Source: Polynucleobacter rarus
Lineage (GTDB): Bacteria; Pseudomonadota; Gammaproteobacteria; Burkholderiales; Burkholderiaceae
Assembly: GCF_003072505.1 (NCBI RefSeq)
Contig: NZ_NTGB01000001.1
Span: 2,095,955 to 2,159,954 of the forward strand
Reading direction: 5' to 3'
DNA length: 64,000 nt
The translations under genes were made by a program, and so were the position numbers. Below, piece by piece: positions 1 through 9,011 of this stretch; position 1 is the first letter of the stretch; every line of letters starts with the position of its first letter. The notes below the pieces were generated by a model. It worked only from the letters and a program-made list of their open reading frames with translations. It ran no database searches and was not told the origin of the DNA.

Positions 1-1101
1 ATATGTATCATCTTGTCTCTCGTATTTGACCAAAGTATCTCAACACTATTAGCGACACTTGCTGGTTCATTAGCTTTATTAGGTTTTGCTCTGAAAGATT
101 ATGCTGTGGCCTTGGTTACCGGTCTTGTTCTAAATGTTGAGAAAAGTTTTAAAGTAGGCGATGAGGTAAGTATCGACGGTATGGAGGGAACTGTTTCACA
201 AATTACCTGGAGAAATACGGTTCTCACAACATCCACTGGGGCAACCATCTTTATCCCCAATGTCTCTATTTTTTCCACCAATATTACTAATTTCGATTTA
301 CCTAACTCAAATTCACTACGGTCCGTTGAAGTCGTTATCGATTACGATATTTCGGTTGAAAGTGTAGAGCGTATCTTGTATGCAGCAGTATTGAGTTCAA
401 AGGGCCCAAAATTTGTGGGTACCCCAAGTGTATTTGCAAGAAAGTTACTATCCAATGGAATACTCTATGAAGTCCAATTTACCATTGCAGATAATCGAGA
501 TGGTTTAAATTCTGAACATGCTGTCATTCGTAGTATCTTAGACTGTATGCGTAAATCAGATATCACAGTCTCGAACCGATCTTCCGACCTTTTATACCTT
601 GTACAACAGGTCAAATTATTTAATCAATTCAGTAATGAACAATGTTTAACTGTCACTAAGTATTTATTGGAAAGAAGATACGCTCCCCTTGCAACCATCG
701 TACATTTTTCCGAAGTAAGAAATTCCCTCTTTATCATTGCAGAGGGTATAGTGAAATGCACCATGATTGACTCAGAAGATCAACTGATTAATCAGAATTA
801 CATTACAACGGAATTCTTTGGCACTGATGCACTTTTTGCCGGTATGCCACAAAAAATAAATGCTGTTTCACAATCTGATGTATTGATCTATGAAATTACT
901 CAAGAAGCACTCCAAAGTATCTTCGCTAAAATGCCAGAACTCAAAGAAGCCTTTGCTAAAAATCTAGCCCTCATCCAATGGAAGGCTTTAAACCGAAACC
1001 GCTATGAAGATACGATAAAACCAGAAGAATTAGAACCATTAGAAAATTTCTATTCTGGACAAATCTATGCTAACTATGGGCAGAGTACGCCATTGATGTA
1101 A
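1..1101 (+). CDS. MscS-family mechanosensitive channel with C-terminal cNMP-binding-like domain (5' partial)
   Basis: The reading frame is open from base 1, so the gene starts upstream of the window; the first TTG at 13 is not a convincing start. Visible are the end of a pore-lining helix rich in Gly/Ala, followed by the MscS beta domain (FKVGDEVSIDGMEGTV, ITWRNTVL, IFIPNVSIF). From about residue 210 a second domain (FSEVRNSLFIIAEGIVKC, then an EFFGTDALFAG-like stretch) resembles a cyclic-nucleotide-binding fold. Inner-membrane channel; gating by a nucleotide is inferred from the domain pair only. A terminator follows at 1128. Confidence 0.85.
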   Translation: MCIILSLVFDQSISTLLATLAGSLALLGFALKDYAVALVTGLVLNVEKSFKVGDEVSIDGMEGTVSQITWRNTVLTTSTGATIFIPNVSIFSTNITNFDLPNSNSLRSVEVVIDYDISVESVERILYAAVLSSKGPKFVGTPSVFARKLLSNGILYEVQFTIADNRDGLNSEHAVIRSILDCMRKSDITVSNRSSDLLYLVQQVKLFNQFSNEQCLTVTKYLLERRYAPLATIVHFSEVRNSLFIIAEGIVKCTMIDSEDQLINQNYITTEFFGTDALFAGMPQKINAVSQSDVLIYEITQEALQSIFAKMPELKEAFAKNLALIQWKALNRNRYEDTIKPEELEPLENFYSGQIYANYGQSTPLM

Positions 1102-1127
1102 AAGACGACTTTAAAAGATCAATAAAA

Positions 1128-1149
1128 AAAACCGGCTTTCACCGGTTTT
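1128..1149. terminator. Bidirectional intrinsic terminator
   Basis: Perfect 8-bp stem AAAACCGG / CCGGTTTT around the loop CTTTCA, preceded by an A-run and ending in Ts. It lies between the convergent mscS-like gene and the amidohydrolase gene, so it can serve both strands. Confidence 0.85.
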
Positions 1150-1224
1150 CTATCAAAGCACCAACCATCATTGAGAATTCAACTCTTTCCTAATGCTTGG
1201 GGATTCTCACTTTCGAAATGCTAA

Positions 1225-2280
1225 TTAAACGTTCCAACGTGGCATCAATTTAGCTGCGTTACCGCGTGTAATCAAATTCATGTCTTGTTGATTAAATCCA
1301 TAAGCCAAGAGACCCTTGATATTATCTTCACTGGTCCGGTACGGATAATCAGATCCAAATAACACTTTATCCTTCGTTACTAAAGCGAGCAATGATGGTA
1401 AGGCATAACCATTGGAAGCCCATGCTGTATCGTAATAAAAACGTTGTAATTCATGCATTACACCGTTCGGTACCCGCTCTGCCAATTTTTTATCAATCAC
1501 TGGCATTTTTTGTAAACGCTCTGTGAGGAACGGTAAAGTACCACCAGCGTGTGAGAAGATAAACTTAATATCTTGACACTTAGCAGCAGTACCAGAGAAT
1601 ACGATATTGACAATTGTTCTCGTTGTATCCGTACCATATTCAACCACGGTTGGTGGGGTATCCGGTAATAAGTTATTACAGCAATTCGCTGAAGTAGGAT
1701 GGGTATATAAAATTGCTTTACGACGATTGAGCTCTTCCATCACTGGCGCAAAAGAAGGATGACCTAACCATTTATCGCCATAGCTCGTTAATAAGCCAAT
1801 ACCATCTGCTTTTAAGACGTCCATTGAATATTCAATTTCACGCAAGGCGTCATCCATATTTTGCATTGGCAACATTGCAAAGGAGCCAAAGCGACCTTTA
1901 TGATCACCAGCCACTTTTGCAGCGTATTCATTATTTTCACGAGCAATTTTTTTCGCCATCGCTGGATCTAAAAAGCTGACTTGCGGTGTAGTTGCAGAAA
2001 GAATCGAAGTTTTGGTACCGGCAGCGTCCATATCATCGATGGTATTTTTCACAGACCAATCAAGTGCAGGCTTTTGTGCCAACTTTTTGGACACCATTTC
2101 AGCGACCAAGGTAGGCGCAAAAAAGTGATGATGCGTATCAATCTTGTCGCGATTACCAATCACCGCGGAATTAGCTTGCGCATTTGCCGTAGTTGGTAAA
2201 ACGGTTGCCGCACCTAAGCCGGCTAAGCTACTTAAAAAATTTCTGCGGGAAACGCCGCAAGAACAGTATAAGTTTTTCAT
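1225..2280 (-). CDS. Amidohydrolase-2 family protein with Tat signal
   Basis: A 351-aa metal-dependent hydrolase of the amidohydrolase-2 (TIM-barrel) family, which contains decarboxylases and hydrolases of small organic acids. The N-terminus carries a twin-arginine signal (SRRNFLSSLAG) followed by a hydrophobic stretch and an Ala-x-Ala cleavage region, so the folded enzyme is probably exported to the periplasm, unusual for the ACMSD-like decarboxylases. Metal ligands are suggested by DTHHHFFAP near residue 48, TSANCC and FSHAGGTLPF, and by GSDYPYRT near the C-terminus. It lies 10 bp downstream of an exported alpha/beta hydrolase gene and is probably co-transcribed. The substrate is unknown. 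Confidence 0.8.
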   Translation of the reverse strand: MKNLYCSCGVSRRNFLSSLAGLGAATVLPTTANAQANSAVIGNRDKIDTHHHFFAPTLVAEMVSKKLAQKPALDWSVKNTIDDMDAAGTKTSILSATTPQVSFLDPAMAKKIARENNEYAAKVAGDHKGRFGSFAMLPMQNMDDALREIEYSMDVLKADGIGLLTSYGDKWLGHPSFAPVMEELNRRKAILYTHPTSANCCNNLLPDTPPTVVEYGTDTTRTIVNIVFSGTAAKCQDIKFIFSHAGGTLPFLTERLQKMPVIDKKLAERVPNGVMHELQRFYYDTAWASNGYALPSLLALVTKDKVLFGSDYPYRTSEDNIKGLLAYGFNQQDMNLITRGNAAKLMPRWNV

Positions 2281-2290
2281 TTTTTATCCT

Positions 2291-3508
2291 TTAAGGTTTT
2301 TTCCAGCCAGATTGTTCTAATATGCGTAATTCCCAAGGAATAATCACTTTAGAAAAAATATTTGCATCGGTCCATCCTTTTACTTCGCGTCCCAAATGAC
2401 CCCCTTTTGGATTAATCCAAAAATCTTTCGGTACATCACCCGCCTCCATTAACCTCTTGACATCATCTAAAGGGACTTGAGTATCATTTGCTCCCGCTAA
2501 AATTAACATCTGTGTTGTTGGACGCTGCAATAGGTTTTGATCTTTTAAAGACATTTTTGGCACATAGGCTAATAATTGCTCTAAATTAGTAACACCCTCA
2601 TAAACATTAATGCTGGCGGGTAAGTAATCAAATAAATACTCTGGCGTACTCAGTTTCTTTTCAACAAACTTTGAATCAAACGTTGAGTGAACTGGTGGAG
2701 ATTGAGCCACTGAGGCTAATAAACGATCTTTTTCGAGAATGCCCATTTTCGTTGCCCAGTAGGCCCCAAAGCTCACCCCTGAGAAAATAATCCGTTTCTG
2801 GTCAATCTCGGGACGGGTCTGTAAATAATCTAGGGCGACAGAGAACATTCTTTCGGCTGTTGGGCTTACTTTTAAAGGTGCTTGACCAGTGCCTGGACCG
2901 TCTACGACAAAAATACCAACCCCATGTTGCAAGATTTGGCTATAGCTATCCGCCACTGTCTCTTTACGACTATCTAGGCCGCTAACTGCAAAAATCAAGG
3001 GGACTTTTTGATTAGCACTGGCACCTTTTGGCAGTCGCATGTAACCAACGATTTGCTTACCTTCAAAAGGAATTTTAACCACTTCCAGTGGAATGTCGAA
3101 ACTTTGGGCATATTTCAAATAAGCGTCTAGCGCCTTTTGATAAGCGACTTCTTTACCTGGTGAAGTTGGTGCTGGCCATTGACCAAAGAAATATAAACGC
3201 CAAGCCTTTTTATACAAAGCCCCTGCTTGCTCTTTATTGGTTGCAGCCTTAGCCTGTTGCATATATTTATCAGCGACTTGACTCCAAGCTGCTCCCCACT
3301 CATCGGGATTTCTGGTTTTAATAAGTCCGAGGGCTTCCTTGACATCTGGCACTTCCATATTCAAAAGGGGATATGCGCCACCATTTTCAGCACGATGTAA
3401 GGCCTCTTGTTTGATTTCCTCGATATTGCGATCTTTCACTTGGGCTGATGCCTGAACTGAAAAACCGACTAGGGCAATCATCAAATACTTGATGAGAAAT
3501 TTGCTCAT
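2291..3508 (-). CDS. Exported alpha/beta hydrolase (FrsA/DUF1100-like esterase)
   Basis: 405 aa with a Sec signal peptide ending near SVQASAQ. The N-terminal third is helical, and the hydrolase core starts around residue 150 (IVGYMRLPKGA). The nucleophile elbow is GVSFGAYW; the acid is probably in LILAGANDTQVPL and the histidine in NPKGGHLGRE. The arrangement resembles the FrsA/2,6-dihydroxypseudooxynicotine hydrolase type, where a helical cap precedes the core. It is the first gene of a two-gene unit with the Tat-exported amidohydrolase, so both products would act outside the cytoplasm. The substrate cannot be told from sequence. Confidence 0.75.
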   Translation of the reverse strand: MSKFLIKYLMIALVGFSVQASAQVKDRNIEEIKQEALHRAENGGAYPLLNMEVPDVKEALGLIKTRNPDEWGAAWSQVADKYMQQAKAATNKEQAGALYKKAWRLYFFGQWPAPTSPGKEVAYQKALDAYLKYAQSFDIPLEVVKIPFEGKQIVGYMRLPKGASANQKVPLIFAVSGLDSRKETVADSYSQILQHGVGIFVVDGPGTGQAPLKVSPTAERMFSVALDYLQTRPEIDQKRIIFSGVSFGAYWATKMGILEKDRLLASVAQSPPVHSTFDSKFVEKKLSTPEYLFDYLPASINVYEGVTNLEQLLAYVPKMSLKDQNLLQRPTTQMLILAGANDTQVPLDDVKRLMEAGDVPKDFWINPKGGHLGREVKGWTDANIFSKVIIPWELRILEQSGWKKP

Positions 3509-3561
3509 TATTGTCTCTATTAGGATATTTTTATAAAAAACTTCTTGTATAAATATACCTT

Positions 3562-3598
3562 GATTTACGCTGATTTAATTAAAAAATCAGAGTAAATC
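3562..3598. repeat. Long imperfect inverted repeat between two operons
   Basis: Arms of 15 bp (3562-3576 and 3584-3598) pair with one mismatch around a 7-base AT loop. A second, outer pair ATTAGGA (3519-3525) / TCCTAAT (3597-3603) overlaps the base of the stem. It sits in the 138-bp gap between the lyase gene and the hydrolase gene on the minus strand. No T-run follows, so it may be a processing site, attenuator or operator rather than a simple terminator. Confidence 0.5.
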
Positions 3599-3646
3599 CT
3601 AATAAGAATCGTCCAAATTGAGAGACTTTTTGGAGAAACACTCTTT

Positions 3647-4489
3647 TCAAATAGAGTTTAGCAATCTTTGAGCTAGTAAAAAAACGGGGCGATCAATCAT
3701 TTTGCCATCGAGCTGAACCGCACCACCCTGGGCTTTTTCAAAAGCTTCAACAATACTTCGTGCTCTTAATACTTCATCCTGACTTGGCTGAAAAAATTGC
3801 AGTGTTGTCGGAATCTGTTTAGGATGCAAACATAGCTTTCCAAGAAACCCAATACCACGTGCACGTTTTAAATCTGCCAGAAGCTGCGCCTCATTTTGCA
3901 AATCAACCGTCACACCGTCAATCGGCGGAGCAAGATCGAACAAGCGACTTAGTACCGTCATTTGGAACCGCAGTCCTTGCAATTCGGACTCACTGCTGTC
4001 ACAACGTAAACCTAGGTCTGCTTGTAAATCAATATTCCCCAAAGTTAGTCGAATTGTTTTGGAATGAGCTGCAATAGAACGAAGTTGATCGATTCCTTTA
4101 GCAGACTCAATCATTGGGATAATGTAACTGTCTGAGGACAAGTAAGTACTAATTAAATCAAGCTGATCGCTTGACTCTGTTTTTGGATGAATTAAAGCCT
4201 TTAAAGGTAAGGTCTTAATTAAGTCTAGGTCTAAGGCAGCTTGATCGGTACTGAGGCTATTCATCCGAAGCAGAATTCGATCACCAAATTTTTCAAAAAG
4301 GGGAACTAAATGTTGAATAATAGATTGCCTTGCTGCTGGTTTATCAATGAGGCCCACGGCATCTTCTAAATCAACAATAATATGAGCACCTGTCTCAAGC
4401 GCTTTGATAAAGCGCTCAGGCCGATTGGCTGGAACAAATAAAAATGCTTTTGCTAGACCACTAGTTGAATTTGCTTTATCTTGACTCAT
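3647..4489 (-). CDS. ccl: HpcH/HpaI-CitE family lyase, probable (S)-citramalyl-CoA lyase
   Basis: 280 aa, the length of CitE-like lyases. Landmarks are LFVPANRPERFIKALETGAH at the N-terminus, HIIVDLEDAVG with the conserved acidic residues, RILLRMNS, IIPMIESAKG (metal-binding Glu), RLTLGNIDLQADLGL and LCLHPKQI. Members split citramalyl-CoA, malyl-CoA or citryl-CoA. The neighbouring itaconate-type genes point to citramalyl-CoA lyase, giving pyruvate and acetyl-CoA. Its ATG overlaps the stop of the MmgE/PrpD gene in a TCAT (ATGA) arrangement, so translation is coupled. The family is clear; the exact substrate is inferred from context. Confidence 0.8.
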   Translation of the reverse strand: MSQDKANSTSGLAKAFLFVPANRPERFIKALETGAHIIVDLEDAVGLIDKPAARQSIIQHLVPLFEKFGDRILLRMNSLSTDQAALDLDLIKTLPLKALIHPKTESSDQLDLISTYLSSDSYIIPMIESAKGIDQLRSIAAHSKTIRLTLGNIDLQADLGLRCDSSESELQGLRFQMTVLSRLFDLAPPIDGVTVDLQNEAQLLADLKRARGIGFLGKLCLHPKQIPTTLQFFQPSQDEVLRARSIVEAFEKAQGGAVQLDGKMIDRPVFLLAQRLLNSI

Positions 4490-5862
4490 ATCAATTTTCC
4501 AATCTTTGTCAGCGTTTCAATTTGCCATAGTTGAACAATTAATGTACGCATTTCCACTTCAGTTGCCGCTTTACTAAATAAGGCAAGACGAATGGCTTTC
4601 TCTTCAATTTCTGATCTAGATAGTGTGTTATCCGGATCACCCTTTGGATCATCGACTCGACCTGAATAAGTCTTGCCATCCTGCGTCATCACTGTGACCT
4701 TACCAATCCACTTACGCGGATAAGCCTGATCAACTTCTGGGTCTAAAACCATCTCCACTTTCTGACAGAATGCTTGAATGTCTTCACTAGAAAAAGAGGA
4801 CTCAAACTCATTCAAACCTGCATAGCCAAATCGTGCTGCTAAAGCCAATACGGTTCCCATCGAAAATTTAGATTGATGAACGGTTTTTGGATCTATTACC
4901 GGACCCAGCACATCAATCGCGCCCTGATGCACATGCGTAATTACTCTAGCAATTTGATCAATTTTTAATTGGTTATCTTGCATTACTTTTAATAAGGCGT
5001 CTGCAGCAGGATGCGTATGTCGGCAAGAAGCGTGGTACTTAAATGAGGTTTCCTCAGTAGCAAAGCGAGTTCCTAAACCTGCAGTAAGCTTTGTTACATC
5101 TGCATCAGTTGACATCCCCGCGGCCATACCTTGTGGGCCTTCTAAAATATGTTTAGCCCCAGTAAAACCGTCTTTTGCTAAATAAGCTGACATCAATCCA
5201 GTACTTGCAGCGTGGGAGGTGTGCAACTGTTTCGAATCAGCCGCGTCACGCAAAAACTCCCATAAGCCAGCAGCCTGCGTTCCTGCTGAGCCAAAGGCAT
5301 GTAACATTTGTTCAGGGGTTAAATGCAACAAACGACCAACGGCTGCTGCCGCAGCTAAACTTCCGGCAGTTCCTGTGGTGTGAAAAATCTTATAGTGTGA
5401 CCTGCCTAAAAATTCACCAACTCGAATCCCTACTTCATAACCAGCAACACAGGCTGTTAAAAACTCTTGGCCACTTGCACCGATGGCTTGAGCAACTGCC
5501 AGCGCGGGCGAGAAAACTACCGTAGCTGGATGAAAAACAGAGGCATTATGCACATCATCCTGCTCGACCACATGCGAAGCTGCCGCGTTTACCATCGCCG
5601 CAAACATTGGGGAGGAGAAAGTGCGATGAATTAATATTTCAGCGCCGCCGGGATAAGCTTGATTCTGCACTGGAGTCATTTGAGCAGTGAATTTCGCGAC
5701 ACTTTCAACTGCACGAGCCCCCTTACCAGCTAGTGCTGATCCCACCCAATCTACAAGTAAGTCTTCCGTTTTACGAATGACTCTGGTTGGGATATCTGAA
5801 AACTGGAGATTGGCGGCATATTGCGCTAAAACTTGTGATGGAAAATCTGTCTGTATTGTCAT
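4486..5862 (-). CDS. MmgE/PrpD family protein
   Basis: 458 aa, normal for the MmgE/PrpD family (2-methylcitrate dehydratase, cis-aconitate decarboxylase and relatives). Recognisable are the DLLVDWVGSALAG helix, AAASHVVEQDDVHNASVFHP (family His/Asp region), HTTGTAGSLAAAAAVGRLL, FGSAGTQAAGLWEFL and YHASCRHTHPAADALL. In the itaconate cluster of Pseudomonas aeruginosa, as I recall it, a PrpD-like gene sits beside ict and ccl, so the position here is conserved though its reaction there is not settled. It overlaps the lyase gene by 4 bp. The upstream neighbour is now doc, not the CoA-transferase. Confidence 0.85.
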   Translation of the reverse strand: MTIQTDFPSQVLAQYAANLQFSDIPTRVIRKTEDLLVDWVGSALAGKGARAVESVAKFTAQMTPVQNQAYPGGAEILIHRTFSSPMFAAMVNAAASHVVEQDDVHNASVFHPATVVFSPALAVAQAIGASGQEFLTACVAGYEVGIRVGEFLGRSHYKIFHTTGTAGSLAAAAAVGRLLHLTPEQMLHAFGSAGTQAAGLWEFLRDAADSKQLHTSHAASTGLMSAYLAKDGFTGAKHILEGPQGMAAGMSTDADVTKLTAGLGTRFATEETSFKYHASCRHTHPAADALLKVMQDNQLKIDQIARVITHVHQGAIDVLGPVIDPKTVHQSKFSMGTVLALAARFGYAGLNEFESSFSSEDIQAFCQKVEMVLDPEVDQAYPRKWIGKVTVMTQDGKTYSGRVDDPKGDPDNTLSRSEIEEKAIRLALFSKAATEVEMRTLIVQLWQIETLTKIGKLI

Positions 5863-5947
5863 AATATTTAGTTCGAAATAAAAATTAAATCAAGGCTTTT
5901 GCTGGCACCTAAATCTGGGTCGAAGACTTACCAAGAAACAGTTGAAC

Positions 5948-6322
5948 CTAACAAGACTGTCGCAAAAATTCGGTAAATTTTTCTTCATCTAAATTATCCT
6001 TAATTATTAGAACAATCCACTTACCTAATTCATAATCATCAAACTTAGGCGAATAGTTGTGAGTAAGTAAGATCAAATGCACTATCGCTGCAGCAGTTCT
6101 TTTATTTGCATCGTTAAAACAATGTGCTTTAGCTATAAATATTCCTGCACACGCAGCATATTGAAAAACATCGTTCATTAATCCATAATCAATGCGATTT
6201 TGTAATCGAGATAAAACACCTGATAGGGATTTATCTCCAGCTAAACCTTGCAGTTCATTAGGCCCAATGACACTGTCGTGGATTTCGATTACATCAGACT
6301 CATCTAATAAATTAAAATGCAA
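5948..6322 (-). CDS. doc: Doc-type toxin (Fic fold)
   Basis: 124 aa, the usual Doc length. The Doc/Fic motif HCFNDANKR lies at residues 67-75, intact with His, Asp, Asn and Arg. Doc enzymes phosphorylate EF-Tu and stop translation. The gene starts at a TTG directly after the phd stop codon (TAA-TTG). An in-frame stop leaves no earlier start, and AAGGA lies 7 bases upstream inside phd, so the TTG start is well supported and tightly coupled to the antitoxin. It sits inside a catabolic operon. Confidence 0.9.
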   Translation of the reverse strand: MHFNLLDESDVIEIHDSVIGPNELQGLAGDKSLSGVLSRLQNRIDYGLMNDVFQYAACAGIFIAKAHCFNDANKRTAAAIVHLILLTHNYSPKFDDYELGKWIVLIIKDNLDEEKFTEFLRQSC

Positions 6323-6571
6323 TTATTTATCCTTAAGATACTCAATCACATGGTTAATCTTAGGTAATCCATTTTTTATGTAGTTACGCAACTTTTCTTT
6401 ACCTAAAGGAGATGTTGAAATGTCAGCTACAGCTCCAACAGGCACAAGATATGCAACAACTTCATTCCGATTAAGAATTGCTGTTGGTTCATTTCCTGAT
6501 TTAGCCAAAACCTTTCCAGGCTCCCTAAATTCTGTTAAAGAAGCAATATTGCGTGTCAGCAACTTTTCCAT
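6323..6571 (-). CDS. phd: Phd/YefM-type antitoxin
   Basis: 82 aa. The N-terminal half has the Phd/YefM fold (ASLTEFREPGKVLAKSGNEP, AILNRNEVVAYLVP), which binds DNA as a dimer. The C-terminal tail (KEKLRNYIKNGLPKINHVIE) should wrap the Doc toxin. The ribosome site GAGGAG lies about 5 bases before the ATG. A 16-bp palindrome at 6589-6604 sits just upstream and is the likely autoregulatory operator. It forms a module with doc between the CoA-transferase and MmgE/PrpD genes. Confidence 0.9.
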   Translation of the reverse strand: MEKLLTRNIASLTEFREPGKVLAKSGNEPTAILNRNEVVAYLVPVGAVADISTSPLGKEKLRNYIKNGLPKINHVIEYLKDK

Positions 6572-6588
6572 ACTTACTCCTCACTATT

Positions 6589-6604
6589 TTAATATATATA
6601 TTAA
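6589..6604. promoter_or_regulatory. Candidate Phd operator palindrome
   Basis: TTAATATATATATTAA is a perfect 16-bp palindrome 17 bases upstream of the phd start codon. Phd/YefM proteins repress their own operons through short palindromes near the promoter. The low complexity of the sequence tempers the call. Confidence 0.45.
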
Positions 6605-6647
6605 CATGCATTTAAATACACACTTAAAATAGGGTAAAACTAAAAAA

Positions 6648-7826
6648 TTAAATAGCTTTTGAGTCTCGCATCTCTTTGATTTGCTCTGAACTAAACCCCA
6701 ATTCTGTCAAGATTTGCTCAGTATGTTCACCAATTGCCGGAATTGGATCCATCCGGTATTCAAAAGCACTATTCTTTCCTGGGGGTAATAAAGCAGGAAT
6801 ATCTCCAACCGGAGAGCCTACTGCTTGCCAACGATTACGCGCCTTTAACTGCTCGTGATTCCACAGTCCAGCCATATCATTCATTCTGGCATTGGCAATT
6901 TGAGCAACATCTAAACGTTCTTCTACTTGGGCAATTGTTAAAGCTGAAAAGCTTTGATCAATGATTGCTTTCAAAGCATTTCTATTTTCATTACGCTGCG
7001 AATTGTTTGAGAATCTAGGATCCTGTGCAAGCTCCTGTTGGAACAATACCTTTTCACAAAAAACTTGCCACTCGCGTTCATTTTGTAAACCCAACATGAC
7101 CGTATCGTTTTTACCAACTGGGAATGGTCCATAAGGATAAATCGTGGCGTGCGACGCCCCGTTTCTAGGGGGTGGTGAAGCATCTTGATAGGCATAATAC
7201 AGTGGGAAACCCATCCATTCGCTTAAGGACTCTAGCATTGAAACATCAATATGTGAGCCTTCTTGAGTTTGATTACGTAATAGCAATGCTGACAGAATGT
7301 TCGTATAAGCATACATACCAGCAGAAATATCAGCAATCGAATTACCAGCCTTCGAAGGAGTTTCTTGAGTTCCTGTTACGGATAAAAAACCCGCTTCACT
7401 TTGGATTAATAAATCATAAGCCTTCTTATCCCGGAATGGACCGTCATTACCGTAACCTGAAATATCACAAACAATCAAACGTGGATTGATTGTTTTTAAG
7501 TTCTCATAGCCTAGGCCTAACCGACTAGCAGCACCTGGCGCTAGGTTTTGAATAAATACATCCGCAGTTTTCAGCAAGGTCATTATTGCCTGCAAGGCTA
7601 GGGGCTGTTTAATGTCTAAAGTCAAACTCTCTTTAGAACGATTCGTCCAAACAAAGTGAGAGGACATACCTGCAACACGCTGGTCATAATTTCTGGCAAA
7701 GTCCCCAACTTCAGGGCGCTCTACCTTAATCACGCGCGCTCCTAAATCTGCTAATTGTCGGGAACAAAATGGCGCTGCGATGGCGTGCTCCATCGAAACC
7801 ACCGTAATACCTGATAAAGGTTTCAT
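6648..7826 (-). CDS. ict: Class III (CaiB/BaiF) CoA-transferase, probable itaconate CoA-transferase
   Basis: 392 aa, standard for family III CoA-transferases. Landmarks are LSGITVVSMEHAIAAPFCSR, LADLGARVIKVERPEVGDFAR, WTNRSKESLTLDIK, GLGYENLKTINPRLIVCDIS, GNDGPFRDKKAYDLL and ADISAGMYAYTN, the last holding the likely catalytic Asp. The enzyme would transfer CoA from succinyl-CoA or acetyl-CoA to a dicarboxylate. With the hydratase, dehydrogenase and lyase around it, itaconate is the best candidate, mesaconate or a related C5 acid the alternative. It follows the acyl-CoA dehydrogenase gene after 2 bp. Confidence 0.8.
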   Translation of the reverse strand: MKPLSGITVVSMEHAIAAPFCSRQLADLGARVIKVERPEVGDFARNYDQRVAGMSSHFVWTNRSKESLTLDIKQPLALQAIMTLLKTADVFIQNLAPGAASRLGLGYENLKTINPRLIVCDISGYGNDGPFRDKKAYDLLIQSEAGFLSVTGTQETPSKAGNSIADISAGMYAYTNILSALLLRNQTQEGSHIDVSMLESLSEWMGFPLYYAYQDASPPPRNGASHATIYPYGPFPVGKNDTVMLGLQNEREWQVFCEKVLFQQELAQDPRFSNNSQRNENRNALKAIIDQSFSALTIAQVEERLDVAQIANARMNDMAGLWNHEQLKARNRWQAVGSPVGDIPALLPPGKNSAFEYRMDPIPAIGEHTEQILTELGFSSEQIKEMRDSKAI

Positions 7827-7828
7827 GG

Positions 7829-8998
7829 TTAAAAGGATCTTGGTAAGCCGAGGATGTGTTCTGCGACGTAAGAATAAATCAAGTTGGTAGAAATCGGGGC
7901 AACTTGATAGAGTCTTGTTTCACGAAATTTGCGCTCAATGTCATATTCGCAAGCAAAACCAAATCCACCATGTGTTTGAAGACAAACGTTAGCTGCTTCC
8001 CAGGACGCTTTAGCTGCGAGATATTTGGCCATGTTGGCTTCTGCGCCGCACGGTAAGTTGTTATCAAATAACTCACAAGCTCTGAACCGCATTAAATTAG
8101 CAGCTTCAGTTTCAATATAACTATCCGCTATTGGGAATTGAACCCCTTGATTTTTACCAATCGGACGATCAAAGACCACTCGCTCATTGGCATAGTTGCG
8201 CGCACGATTCACAAACCAGTAGGCATCACCTATACACTCAGCAGCAATCAAAGCTCTTTCTGCATTCAAACCATCCAGAATATATTTAAAGCCCATCCCT
8301 TCGACACCAATGAGGTTTTCGGCAGGGATTTCTAAATTGTCAAAAAACACTTCATTCGTTTCATGGTTCACCATGTTTAAGATTGGTGAAATACTCATAC
8401 CACTGGCGAGAGCCTCGGCAATATTAACGATAAAAATAGACATCCCTTCTGATTTTTTCTTCACTTCTGCTAGGGGAGTGGTTCTAGCTAAAAGAATCAT
8501 TAAATCAGAATGCTGAATTCTAGAAATCCATACCTTTTGGCCATTCACAACATACTTATCACCCTTTTTGACTGCAGTGGTTTTCAGTTTTGTAGTGTCC
8601 GTGCCAGTACTTGGTTCAGTCACCGCCATGGATTGCAAACGTAATTCCCCTGTGGCAATTTTAGGTAAATACAACTGCTTTTGCACTTCTGAACCATGGC
8701 GCAAAAGTGTGCCCATGTTATACATTTGGCCATGACAAGAGCCAGCATTACCGCCTGCCAAATTAATCTCTTCCATAATCACGGAGGCCTCACATAGCCC
8801 GAGACCAGATCCGCCGTACTCTGTTGGAATGAGTGCAGATAACCAACCTGCTTTGGTTAAAGCATCGACGAAGGCTTCTGGATAGCCGCGAGCTTCATCT
8901 ACTTTTTGCCAGTATTGTGAATCAAAACTACCGCATAAATCTCTTAAAGCTTCACGTAACTCTTGATACTGATCTGCTGCTGGAATCATCATTGTCAT
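7829..8998 (-). CDS. Acyl-CoA dehydrogenase
   Basis: 389 aa, normal for the flavin-dependent acyl-CoA dehydrogenase family. Seen are LIPTEYGGSGLGLCEASVI, MAVTEPSTGTDTTKLKTTA (flavin/substrate loop), YVVNGQKVWISRIQHSDLM, RVVFDRPIGKNQGVQFPIAD and QTHGGFGFACEYDIER. An equivalent gene lies in the P. aeruginosa itaconate cluster, where its role is uncertain; methylsuccinyl-CoA-type oxidation into the same pathway is a possibility. It lies between the hydratase (13 bp upstream) and the CoA-transferase (2 bp downstream), so co-transcription is near certain. Confidence 0.9.
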   Translation of the reverse strand: MTMMIPAADQYQELREALRDLCGSFDSQYWQKVDEARGYPEAFVDALTKAGWLSALIPTEYGGSGLGLCEASVIMEEINLAGGNAGSCHGQMYNMGTLLRHGSEVQKQLYLPKIATGELRLQSMAVTEPSTGTDTTKLKTTAVKKGDKYVVNGQKVWISRIQHSDLMILLARTTPLAEVKKKSEGMSIFIVNIAEALASGMSISPILNMVNHETNEVFFDNLEIPAENLIGVEGMGFKYILDGLNAERALIAAECIGDAYWFVNRARNYANERVVFDRPIGKNQGVQFPIADSYIETEAANLMRFRACELFDNNLPCGAEANMAKYLAAKASWEAANVCLQTHGGFGFACEYDIERKFRETRLYQVAPISTNLIYSYVAEHILGLPRSF

Positions 8999-9011
8999 AT
9001 TATTCAGTCAA

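Noticed and set aside
5175..5525. 116-aa plus-strand open frame
   Set aside because: Antisense to the MmgE/PrpD gene, with a composition typical of shadow frames.
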